Both the position numbers and the translations under genes were made by a program. From Podocnemis expansa (taxonomy: Eukaryota; Chordata; Testudines; Podocnemididae): a stretch of 64,000 bases of DNA. The DNA lies in NCBI GenBank assembly GCA_007922195.1, contig ML682121.1, positions 1,454,017 to 1,518,016 on the forward strand, written 5' to 3'. This document shows positions 30,101 to 38,790 of this stretch, piece after piece (position 1 is the first letter of the stretch; every line of letters begins with the position of its first letter). The notes beneath the pieces are model-generated. The model saw nothing but the letters and a program-made list of their open reading frames with translations, was not told the origin of the DNA and did no database searches.

Positions 30101-33100
30101 ATTCTGAATATAACCCCTCTTGTGCAGAAGTCACCTTTGAGAATGGCAGACTTCCTAAATCACTGAGGTTCCCGGAAACATCAGATCCAAACTCTAAAAC
30201 CAATCTCCTAAGTTAAAGTATTGTAGATAGGTTGGTTCCCTGGCTCTGGGGATGGAGCGGATATTGAACTACCTAGAAGTAAAGTTTAAAGAGCAAAAGA
30301 AGAGCAGTGGGAGGAAAATATTCAAGAAGGCCAAGACTATTTGGTGACTGGGTCTAAGAGGAAATTCCCAGGTGGGGACTGGAGGGAGGAGATGCCCATC
30401 CTTGTCCAGTGGAAAGTGGCTCACCGTGGAGCTCAGCATCCCAACTAACCAGCATCTACTTCCCCTCTTCCAGCTTTGTCTCTGGCATTGTGGCAATCTA
30501 CTACCAGACCAGCCTCGCAGTACAGAAAGACCATGAGCTGCAGGCCTGGGTGGGTGAGATATTTACTAAGGGATTCCTCAGCCGACAGGCATCAGGTAAG
30601 AGCACAGAGGATCCAGGAAGGGGTTAAAGTAAGACAGAATGCACCGGAATGGTGTTCTGGGGCCTGCTATTTTTAGGGGCTCAGCATTCCAGGCCCCCTA
30701 AAAATAGAAAATGGAGCCAGAACGCAGCATTCCAGGGCCCACCATTTAAAAATAGTGGGTCCTGGAATGCAGCATTCTGGTTCCATTTTCTATTTCTAGG
30801 GTGCCCCCAAACATGGAGACCCTAAAAATAGCAGGCACCAGAACGCTATTCCTGTGTGTTCTGGCAGGGCAAGGGAACTGCTCTGACTGGGAGATTTGAA
30901 ATCTCCTGCCCTGAGCTGGTTCTCACTGAGCATGCTCAGAGCCTCTCAGCATGCTCAGTGAGAGCCAGCTCAGGGGTGGAGCCTCAGCCAGGGCCAGGGT
31001 CAGGGCCAGGGCTGCTCAGCACCATGGCCAGGTAAGGGAGCCCTGGGGGGTTCAGGGGCAGGTGAGCTGGCCCATCAGAGAAAGGGCACAGGGGAGGGGT
31101 TTGGCTCAGGGCAGTAGAAAAAGGCAGTGTGGCACAGTGGAAGGTTGGGGAAGGGTTGGCGGGACCAGCGGCTGGACAGAGGCTGGGAGTAGTAGCTGAG
31201 GTGAGGGGGCTGGAGCTGGAGTGGGGGTAGGCGGTGGAAAGCAGTAGCTGGGGTGGGGTCAGGCATGTGGGGAGCGGTAGCTGGAGTGGGGGCAGGCATG
31301 CGGAGAGCAGTAGCTGGGGTGGGAGTAGGTGTGGGGGGCAGTACCTGGTTTAGGGGAGAGTAGCTGGGGTGGGGCAGGCGTTTGGGGGGCAATAGCTGAG
31401 GTGCGTGAGGGGGCCCTGCGCCGGCATGAGAGGGGCCCACACCAGTGCAAGGGGGGCCTGGACCGGTGTGAGGGGGGCTTGCCAATTTAGGAGGGTTCCA
31501 GGGCCTGCCAAATTATACTTTAACCCCTGGATCCAGGGTGGCTACCTGCTAGCTGTCTCAAGGCCTGGGGGGGGTCACAGGCACAGCTGAGGACCCCTGG
31601 CCCCCTCAAAAATCAGCCTCCATGTAGGTGTCTCCAAAACACTAGTGAAAACGTCAGCCATGGTCCCTGTGGGACCCCCCCATGCATCTGCTGTATGTGA
31701 AAATTTGACATCAGTGTTGCACCGAATGGTGTCACCCTCTGTCACAGGGTGGAGGTCCCCTCAGAAGGGGCCCAACCTGTGGGAGGGAGAAGGGGCACTG
31801 CCCCATACTCACCCATCTATCCCTTCCTTGTAGGCATCCCGTCCACTCTGACCTCCACGGCTGAGCTGACCAAGTACCTGACCATGGTGATCTTTACCTG
31901 CTCTGCCTATCATACCGCTGTCAATAGCGGGCAGGTGAGTGAGGGCCATCCACCCTGCTCCTCTTTGACCTTTCGTCCTCTCCCTCTCCCCATTTACTCT
32001 CCTTACACCAGCATCTTCTACCTTGGGTGATGGGCTGTCGCATTTGGCCCCAGTGGGTATGGTCCATACTTTGGGAGCAGAGCTGTATCTGGGATGGGGG
32101 AGCTCACACCAAGGCATTATGTTGATGAAAACTTGTCTAGGCCAGAGAGAGGAACTGGGAGCCAGGACTCCTGAGTTCTCTCCCCAGCTCTGGAAAGGGA
32201 ATGGGAAACACTGGATTAAAGCAGGGAGTGGCTGGGCACCAGCATTCCTGGGTTTTCTCCCTGGTTCTGGAAGGGGAGTTCGCTCCACTGGTTATAGTGA
32301 GAGGGAGGGAGAGTGCTGAGAGGCAGGACTCCTGGGTTCTCTTCCTAGTTCTTGGAAGGGAGAGGAGTATAGAGGGAAGCTGGGCACCAGGCTATGTCCA
32401 CACTGGAGGCTTAAGTCAACTTAATCTGGTTTAAGTTAACTTAAGCAATTCCTTGGCCACATTTGGCAATTATTAGGTTGACTTAAGCACTTGCTTAAGC
32501 CGACTTAATAACTCTTACTTGTAAAGTTGACTTTATGGGTTAACTCAATTTCACTAAGTCAACTTAACGCAATGTGCCCACTTAAATCGACTTTATTAAG
32601 TTGACTTAAGCCGGGGTAGCCACTTAAGTCAACGTAATAAAGTCAACTTAAGCAAGGGGACCCACTTAAAGTCAACTTGATTAAATCGCCCTGGCTTAAA
32701 TCGACTTAATATAGTCATCTTAGAAAAATGAGGACTCTCTAAGTTGACTTAATAAAGCTGACCTTGTTGACTTAACTGAGCCCTCTAGTGTAGACATAAC
32801 CCAGGACACCGGGGTTCTTTTCCTGACTCTGCTGAGTACTTTGCCCACATCCCTTCCCCTCCCCATTGCAAAATTTTTTTTAGAAAATTTCCATTTCCTT
32901 TGTAATTTTTCCACAAGATTAATCAAAATGAAAATCTTTGACAGAGCTCAGGGGCCTGTATCGCTGGGTCCTGCACACAACTGAGCCAAGATCAGGGCCC
33001 ACGTAGCGGCAGGTGCTGCACTGACTCTGACCAAGATCAGTGCCCATGTCACACCACACACCACGCAGTCACAACATGAGATGGTCCCTGCCCCAAGGAA

Positions 33101-35854
33101 CGTCTGCATAGATGAAACAGACCCTGGGAAGAATTATCATATTCCTTGGGTGGGTGGGGAAACTGAGGCATGGAGTGATGTGATGGGTTACACAGGGCGT
33201 TCGTGGAGGTGCAGGGGCTAAACAACAGGTCTGGGGCCCAGCCATACGTTCACGCTGCCTCTACCACTCATTGAACAGCCCCTGGCCCTGTTGTTGCTAC
33301 TGAGGACTCCTCAGTCCTCTCATGACATTGCCACGTGGGATCTAACCTCTGGCTCCCCTATTGCCCAGTTTGAGTTGGCTGTCTTCATGCCCAACACCCC
33401 ATCATCCATGCGGAAGCCACCACCCCAGGCGAAAGCCCCGGTGACCGTGCAGGAGTTCCTGGACACCATCCCCGAGGTGAACACCACCAGCCTGATCCTC
33501 TACGTCCTCTGGGTGTTGAGCAGTCAGGATCGGGACATGGTGAGAGAGGGATTGCAGGGGCTTGGTGGAGCAAAAAAACGAGGGGACCCTGGGGATGTTG
33601 TTCATAATGTATTGGAGTGGGAGGGTGTCCTCTCCTACTCCCAAAACTCCCAGAAAGGGGCTAGATCCCCAGCTGGTGATCAGTGGTGATCTCCACATTG
33701 GAGTCAGTGGAAGTAAATCTCAGCCTTTGTCAACGGACATCTCTACACTGGATTTAGTGTGGCCAGATCCCAGCCAGAGTCAACGGATGTCTCTCCTCTG
33801 GAGTCAATGGGGCTGGATCCTTCCTGAATGTTAATCACCAGGATTTCTACTGGGACTGTTGGTGATTCACATCAACAGAAGAATGAACCCAGGGTTTCAG
33901 CTTCCATTACCATTATCCCATGGGGGGGGGGACATGGTAGGGGCTGAGGACAGCTTTGTGGATTGGGAGCAAATGCCCTCAAAGCAGCACAAGGAGATTA
34001 TGGTTTTGAGGCCAGACAACTTTCAGAAAAGGTGGGGAGAAGGCCTTCCTATGGATCTGAGTTCAGCCACCGTTCACACACGAAGTACTCCCCATTTCTC
34101 TCAGTAGACCCAGATCACCTTGAGTAGGGTTAACCATTTTTGGAGCTGAGCAGTCAAGCCTAAATTTGGGACTCTGCTGTTGGAGAATTGTAGGACTGGA
34201 AGGGACCTCGCGAGTTCAACTAGCCCAGCCTCCTGCAGTTAAGGGATCACCAGTGTTATCCGAAACTTAGAGGCAGTGGTTAAAGTATAATTTGATGGAC
34301 CTGGAACCCTCCTAATCTCTGGGCACCTTTCCCATATTGTCCTAGCCCCCTTCATGCACGTGTGGGCCCCAGCCCAGGTAGGCATTTGTAACCACTTCCC
34401 AGGATCATATACACTGGTTATCGCTCCATAGAAATACTGGCCCCAATCCTGGCCTCACATGCTGCCCCTTTCACCCCTCTGCACCTCCCTGACCTCAATC
34501 CTGGCCTCATACTCTGTCTCCGCCACCCCCCTGGCCCTGATCCTGGCCTCACACACTGCCGCCTCGCCCCATTTTGTTGTAACTGAAAATGCATTTTTTT
34601 CTCTAATGGGGAAAAAAGGCTTTGGTTGAAGATTTATACTACACTGTTGCTGGGGGTTGTGTCCATGAGGAGAAGAAATTGGTGATGGATCCAGGTTTTT
34701 GCCAGTTGTAATCCTGTTTATGTGCAAAGGCTGTAGGACTCAGAGAACTGGAGACCATTCTGTTGCTTGCAGTCCTAAGCCTCTTTTCAGCTACGCTCAG
34801 TCCAAAAGTGTTCTCTCTCTGGCTGTGTTCACACAGCATTCTTATTTCGAAACAACAAGGTTGTTTCAAAATAAGAATTGCCATGGCCACACGACGCACG
34901 GCCATTTCGAAACAAGCAAAACCCTTGTTTCAAAATGGCAGCCATTTCTTCGAAAAGGCTTAAACCTGGTTTCCCGTCGAAACAGCATTGTTTCAAAACC
35001 GCTCGTTTCGAAACAACGCCAATGGGACATGCTGTTTCGAAACAATGGCTGTTTTGAAACAGCATTTGACCCTTTCTCCCAGGGTGCTTAGCACCCTGAA
35101 AGGGGCTGCCTCCTCAGCACCCTGGCCAGGGTGCTGAGGGGTGTCCCCTGGTCAGCAGAGGGGGACTGCAAACACCCACGGAGTGAGGCGCCGCTCTGCT
35201 TCACCCCACGGGTGTCTGCAGTCCCCTCCCCAAGCGAAATAGCACGTCCACACTGTGGACGTGCTATTTCGCTCCCTTATTTCCAAGACACCTTTTTTGT
35301 CTTTGGAAATAAGGTGTTTCGAAATAACCATTTATTTCAAAACAGCTTGTTTCGAAACGTCTTGTTTTGAAACAAGCCCTCTGTGTGTGAACACAGCCTC
35401 TCTGTCTTTCCAGGTTTTGTCTTAGGACCACAGTGCTAGACCTTGTTCTAGCTGTCTGCTTGGCTTTCTGCTCCCTTAGTGTCTGTTTCTGTGGGGTTTC
35501 TCTTGCACACACAGCTCCAGCAATTAGTGCCCCAGTCCATGACTTTGTGAAACCCTCTTCTCTCTGCTCCAGCCTTGGAATAGCAATAAGGCATCCCTGC
35601 AGCTGATTCTGTGTTCAGGGGGCTCAGCAGATGGGATGCCTCTGTATTAATCACTCAGCCCTGTTCCTTTCCAGAGACTGCTGGGGACATACCCTGAGGA
35701 GCACTTTACTGAAGATGAACCCAAGAAGCTCATGGCTGCCTTCCAGAATCACCTAGCAAAGATAACCCAGGAAATCGAGGAGCGGAACCGGTCACTGACT
35801 CTGAGCTACACCTATCTGTCTCCCCGCAACATAGAGAACAGCACAACCATATGA
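18160..35854 (+). CDS. ALOXE3-like: Arachidonate-type lipoxygenase, epidermal ALOXE3/12B/15B-like, 14 exons
   Basis: Non-heme-iron enzyme acting on polyunsaturated fatty acids or their hydroperoxides, probably cytosolic or membrane-associated through its PLAT domain. Exons: 18160-18306, 20056-20260, 20832-20913, 21239-21361, 23439-23542, 23954-24126, 24537-24680, 25046-25249, 25787-25873, 28932-29101, 30474-30595, 31834-31934, 33369-33539, 35675-35854. All junctions are GT-AG, all phases fit, and the 2013-nt reading frame gives 670 residues, within the 660-710 family range. The PLAT domain is about residues 1-117 and the catalytic domain the rest. Iron ligands are visible: H367 and H372 (HLLRAH), H547 and N551 (YHTAVN), and the C-terminal I670. 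Residues around [17 protein letters not shown] look most like ALOXE3. Oddities: Val410 at the Ala/Gly stereo site, and Phe for Trp in AVFMPN. The human ALOXE3 insertion is absent. The exact paralogue is uncertain. Confidence 0.93.
18521..19150. mobile_element. TTTCGAAA-rich MITE, copy B
   Basis: The ends AGCTGTGTTCACACACAG and GTGTGAACACAGCC are inverted. The flanking triplets are CAC and CAT, so the duplication is imperfect. Terminal thirds carry TTTCGAAACAAC-type motifs. The middle is GC-rich with CTGCAGCCCCC inverted blocks and contains TCAGCACCCTGGCCAGGGT, shared with copy D. It lies in lipoxygenase intron 1. Confidence 0.75.
21108..21190 (-). mobile_element. MIR SINE fragment
   Basis: GCCTCAGTTTCCCCACCTGT, then GAAATGGGAATAATGATACC, is the conserved MIR core in antisense. 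It lies in lipoxygenase intron 3. Confidence 0.7.
21605..22567 (+). mobile_element. Non-autonomous DNA transposon, GGTTAAAGTA family, copy 1
   Basis: The left end is GGTTAAAGTATAATTTGG and the right end is TTCTGGCTTACCTTAACCCC, an inverted pair. The right part holds GAGCATGCTCAG palindromes and a perfect 22-bp hairpin (22370-22426). No coding capacity. It lies in lipoxygenase intron 4. No clear target duplication was found for this copy. Confidence 0.7.
22370..22426. repeat. Perfect 22-bp inverted repeat with 13-nt loop
   Basis: Arms at 22370-22391 and 22405-22426 are exact reverse complements by inspection, with the loop at 22392-22404. Flanking TTTTAAAAA and CTTTTAAAT extend the pairing with a mismatch. 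A second palindromic block with GAGCATGCTC lies just upstream, at about 22290-22360. Confidence 0.85.
22800..23340. repeat. GACAGA-rich minisatellite in lipoxygenase intron 4
   Basis: Degenerate units of about 35-45 bp recur, containing GGACAGACAGAGGG, GTGTAAGGGG and GGGACAG. It gives several spurious minus-strand frames. Confidence 0.65.
24738..25030. repeat. Minisatellite in lipoxygenase intron 7
   Basis: About six degenerate units of 45-60 bp follow the pattern TCCATTGCTCTGACCTGGGA, then GGGACTGGGCTGGATGTG. It sits between exons 7 and 8, so the 268-residue antisense frame across it is not a gene. Confidence 0.75.
25915..25995 (+). mobile_element. MIR SINE fragment
   Basis: CATTTTACAGATGGGGAAAA, then TGAGGCAGCAGACAGGACT, is the MIR core in sense orientation. 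It lies in lipoxygenase intron 9. Confidence 0.65.
26275..26395 (+). mobile_element. Retroposon (SINE/LINE) 3' tail
   Basis: CACAAAAGCTCATGCGATAA, then TTAGTCTTTAAGTGCCACAA and AGACTAACACAGCTGCCCC, is a conserved 3' tail very common in turtle and crocodilian retroposons. Related tails lie near 55.2, 59.5, 59.6 and 63.9 kb. Confidence 0.65.
27198..27868. mobile_element. TTTCGAAA-rich MITE, copy C, containing an assembly gap
   Basis: The ends GGCTGTGTTCACACACAC and GTGTGAACACAGCC are inverted. TTT flanks both sides (27195-27197, 27869-27871), a 3-bp duplication. Motifs such as TTTCGAAATAA flank a GC-rich centre that is replaced by unknown bases. It lies in lipoxygenase intron 9. Confidence 0.8.
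27414..27813. other. Assembly gap, 400 N
   Basis: Exactly 400 unknown bases, presumably a scaffold gap of estimated or arbitrary size. It falls within the GC-rich inverted-repeat core of a MITE, which may explain the failed assembly. Any frame spanning it is meaningless. Confidence 0.99.
27990..28740 (+). repeat. Polypyrimidine (T-rich) tract in lipoxygenase intron 9
   Basis: About 750 bp of the plus strand is overwhelmingly T with C, in blocks such as TTTCTTTTTCTTTTC. It yields Phe/Leu-rich plus-strand and Lys/Arg-rich minus-strand open frames that are artefacts. The next exon begins at 28932, about 190 bp downstream. Confidence 0.85.
30620..31527 (-). mobile_element. Non-autonomous DNA transposon, GGTTAAAGTA family, copy 2
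   Basis: The left end is GGGGTTAAAGTAAGACAGAA and the right end is GCCAAATTATACTTTAACCCC, the reverse of copy 1. GGATCCAGG occurs at 30609-30617 and 31529-31537, a 9-bp direct repeat close to both ends. It contains a roughly 30-bp imperfect hairpin (30910-30974) with GAGCATGCTCAG and a G-rich tandem array at about 31195-31400. It begins only 24 bp after lipoxygenase exon 11. Confidence 0.75.
32150..32390. repeat. Tandem repeat in lipoxygenase intron 12
   Basis: Three degenerate units of about 80 bp share GGACTCCTGGGTTCTCT, CCAGTTCTGGAAGGG-like and CACTGG phrases. A related unit in antisense is visible at about 23660-23860. Confidence 0.6.
32390..32801. mobile_element. TTAAGTCAACTTAA-rich MITE
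   Basis: The termini GGCTATGTCCACACT and AGTGTAGACATAACC form an inverted repeat. The interior is packed with variants of the palindrome TTAAGTCAACTTAA in both orientations. The architecture parallels the TTTCGAAA-rich MITEs but with a different internal motif. It lies in lipoxygenase intron 12. The target duplication is ambiguous (CAG occurs on both sides if the ends are trimmed by one base). Confidence 0.75.
33130..33215 (+). mobile_element. MIR SINE fragment
   Basis: GGTGGGGAAACTGAGGCATGG resembles the MIR core. It lies in intron 12 just upstream of exon 13. Confidence 0.5.
34176..34262 (+). mobile_element. CR1 3' tail fragment
   Basis: GGACTGGAAGGGACCTCGCG, then CCAGCCTCCTGCAGTTA, is a diverged CR1 3' terminus. 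It lies in lipoxygenase intron 13. Confidence 0.6.
34272..34385 (+). mobile_element. GGTTAAAGTA family, 5' fragment
   Basis: GTGGTTAAAGTATAATTTGA and the following CCTCCTAATCTCTGGGC match the left end of copy 1 at 21605 almost base for base. The rest of the element is absent. Confidence 0.7.
34821..35398. mobile_element. TTTCGAAA-rich MITE, copy D
   Basis: The ends GGCTGTGTTCACACAGC and GTGTGTGAACACAGCC are inverted. TCT flanks both sides (34818-34820, 35399-35401). Many TTTCGAAACAA-type motifs flank a centre containing TCAGCACCCTGGCCAGGGT and an inverted GAAATAGCACGTCCACA block. It lies in lipoxygenase intron 13, 277 bp before the last exon. Confidence 0.85.
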
Positions 35855-36410
35855 TACCCAGAGGTGCTGACCTCCCCCTGTCCTGGAGTGGAGCCCCTCA
35901 AACAACCCTCCCAACACAGAATATCCCCACAGTGACAAGCAACAGCATCTCCACAGCACAACAACAGATGCTCCTCAGGATGGTGAGAACTTGCACCCAG
36001 TGTGATGAAGCAACACTGAATCAGACCTCCTGTGACTTGATGAGACTGATGGCTCTCAAAGATGCAGTTGATTTGTAATATATCATAACCTCGGGGGAAA
36101 GCGTTAACTCCATAGATAGTGAGTCCTAAAGAAGTCCCAGGAGAGCCAATAGAAACAGAGTATAGGTTTTTGAACTGGAAAAGCAGCCTTCCTGTTTTCT
36201 GTTTGGTGGCAATAGAGCTCCTGGAAGGACCAGTAAGAGGTCCAGAGAGCCAGGTATGGAGAATCCAGTGTCATCCATGCCTAAGAAGAAATTATATTGT
36301 TAGTTATCCATACATGAGTAGAATAGGGTCTGTTTATCTAGATGGGTTCTGGTTATTTCTTTGGTTTTGTTCCTTTTTTAATTCCTCTCTGTGGAGCATA
36401 TGTACAGGGA
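35855..36410. other. Lipoxygenase 3' UTR and flank
   Basis: No further coding sequence is seen after the TGA at 35852-35854. No AATAAA was found close by. An ATTAAA near 36687 is a possible but weak polyadenylation signal. Confidence 0.4.
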
Positions 36411-37335
36411 TTATAGTATAATTTGGTGGGCCCTGGAGCCCTCCTAATTGGGTAGACCCCCTTCCCACATGGGTGGGGCCCCCCTTGTGCACCCCAGCTT
36501 CTGCCCCCCCAATTGCCAGCCCTCCACCCCAGCTCCTGCCACCAATATCCATTCCCTGTCCCCAAAATCCACCCCCAATACCCACTCCCTCACTTGAAGA
36601 CTACTCACTTACCAAATCAGTCATAAAAATACAAAAGTGTCCCTGTACACCATGGCTGACTTTCTGCTTTTTACCAGATATACGTATAAATTAAATCCAT
36701 TGGGATATAAATATTGTACTTACATTGCAGTGCATAATATACAGAGCAATAGAAACAAGCCTTTGTCTTCATAAAATTTTAGTTCATATTGGCTTCGCAA
36801 GTTCTTTTTACATAGCTTGTTGTAAAACCAGGCAAATATCTGAATGAACTGATGCACCCCTTGGAAGACTTCTGCATATCTACATGTACCCCGGCTAAGA
36901 ATGGCTACATTAGTGAATAAGAGCGTGCCTTGCAACACAGGCTCACTGTCTTCTATTCCTGACGGTGATCATGGGTCAGTGGTTTCACTTCCCCCCAATG
37001 ACTCAGTTTTCCCATCTGTAAAATGGGGATTATAAGATGGATGACCTCTGCTAAGCCCCCTTGGCTATGTTGACTTAAGCAACTCCCTGGCCACATTTGG
37101 AGTTCAGGTCCACCATTTTAAAATAGAGGGCCCTGGAATGCAGCATTCTGGCTCCATTTTCTATTTTTAGGGGCCCACTGAATGCTGAGCCCCTAAAAAT
37201 AGTAGCCCCCAAAACGCCGTTCCTGCACGTTCCAGCAGAGCAAAGAGGTTCCCCCACTTAAAATCTTCTCCCAGATTTTAAATCCCCCACTCTGACTGAG
37301 CATGCTTAGAGCCTCTGAGCATGCTCAGTCAATCC
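36411..37335. mobile_element. GGTTAAAGTA family fragments
   Basis: One fragment starts TTATAGTATAATTTGGTGGG at 36411. A second, at about 37110-37335, carries CCCTGGAATGCAGCATTCTGG, CTATTTTTAGGGGCCC and paired GAGCATGCTCAG blocks shared with the copies at 21.6 and 30.6 kb. A MIR core (CTCAGTTTTCCCATCTGTAA) lies between them at about 37003. Degenerate CAGATCCTGCTGCCAGC-type repeats follow to about 37800. Confidence 0.6.
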
Positions 37336-38315
37336 TGGATCAGGGCAGGAAGAGCAGCCCATGGGGCTCCAAATATCCAACTGCACCTCATTTGACTTGT
37401 GCTACCAGTGGACCCAGGGCCAGATCCTGCTGCCAGCTGGCCGGGGCAGATCCCACCTGCTAACAGCAGCTCTGGGTCCCAAATGCAAGTGACAGTTCCA
37501 GGTCCCTGCTAGAGGCCAGATCCTGTCCTCCGGTCTGGGTCTCCAGCTAGGGCCAGATCTTGCAGTCAGTGCTGCTCCACGACACTGGCTGGGGCTGGAT
37601 TCTGCCCACCACTGATGACACTATGATGGCGCCACTGCTTTTGTGACCCCAGCCAGGGCTGGGACCCACCATCACTGGCAGCTCCATGTCCCTGGCTAGG
37701 GCTGGGGACTGCTGCCAACAGCAGGTGCTCTCTACCTCCCCACTGAGGCAGGAGCAGGTCTCAGCTGGGAGTCAGGGTCACTGCTGTGGCGTCCCTGATA
37801 CCTGGCCAGGGCACTCTCCTGCCTCAGTCTGAAGGCAGGGAGCAGCCAATCAGGGGGAGGTCTCCCCTTGCCTCTTATAAACCTCACCCCTGGGCAGATG
37901 TGGACAGATGAATGGCAAAAGATGCTGGGCTTGTGGCAAAGCATTGTGAAAATAAGAAGCCAGATACCCCTCCCTGGTGGAGAGCAGAAGGCTTGAACCC
38001 ACCTTGAGCAAGCCCCTAAACTGACTGTTTGAGCACAGTGGTGTTTTACCATAAAAATGGGTGATGTAAGCCTGTGATATTCTTAACCAACTGGTCATGC
38101 TGAGTGACATAGCCCATGGCTGTGAAAGGGTGTATGTGTATTTATGGAGAATTATAAATTGTAATCATGTTTTGCAACTTTTGCAGCATCTCACCTGTGG
38201 CTGGTGAAGCAATCGGGCCAGAAGGGGCCACCTCCCAAACTGGATGCTTACACGAAACGAGCTCCCAGAAACCAACTATGGACCAGCCCAGGCAGTGATG
38301 GGCTATTACATGGGA
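37336..38315. other. Intergenic sequence, degenerate tandem repeats, no gene
   Basis: Loose repeats with TCCCTGGCTAGGGCTGGG and CAGATCTTGC phrases occupy the first 450 bp. Nothing else is recognised. Confidence 0.4.
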
Positions 38316-38317
38316 TC

Positions 38318-38790
38318 ATAAGAATGACCATACTGTGGTGACAATGGCCCATCTGGGCCAGTATCCAGTCTTCCAACAGAGGCTGGTGCCAGATGCGTCA
38401 GATGGAGAGAATGGAACAGAGCAGTTTATCAACTGATCCATCCTCTGCCATCTAGTTCCTGCTGCTGGCAAGCAGTTTGAGGGACACCCAAAGCACAAGG
38501 TTGTATCCCTGACCATCCTGGCTAACAGAGGGACCCATCCACCAGGAATTTATCTAATTCTTTTTTGAACCCTGTTATGCAATACCTTTCACAACATACC
38601 ATGGCGAGGAGTTCCATGCATTGGCTACGTGTTGTTTGAAGAAATCCTTTCTTTTGTTTGTTTTAAACCCACTGCCTATTAAATTCATTGGGTGGCCCCT
38701 GCTCCTCATGTAATGTGAAGGGCAAAATAACCCTTCCCTACTCACTTTCTCCATGCCATTCATGGTTTTGTCCTGTCCCAATATTCAGTT
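38318..38790 (+). mobile_element. Dispersed retroposon fragment
   Basis: The run from ATAAGAATGACCATACTG through CCATCTGGGCCAGTATCC, GAATTTATCTAATTCTTTTT and GGCCCCTGCTCCTCATGTAA matches an abundant turtle/crocodilian interspersed repeat, which I believe is CR1-related. It has no coding capacity here. Confidence 0.6.
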
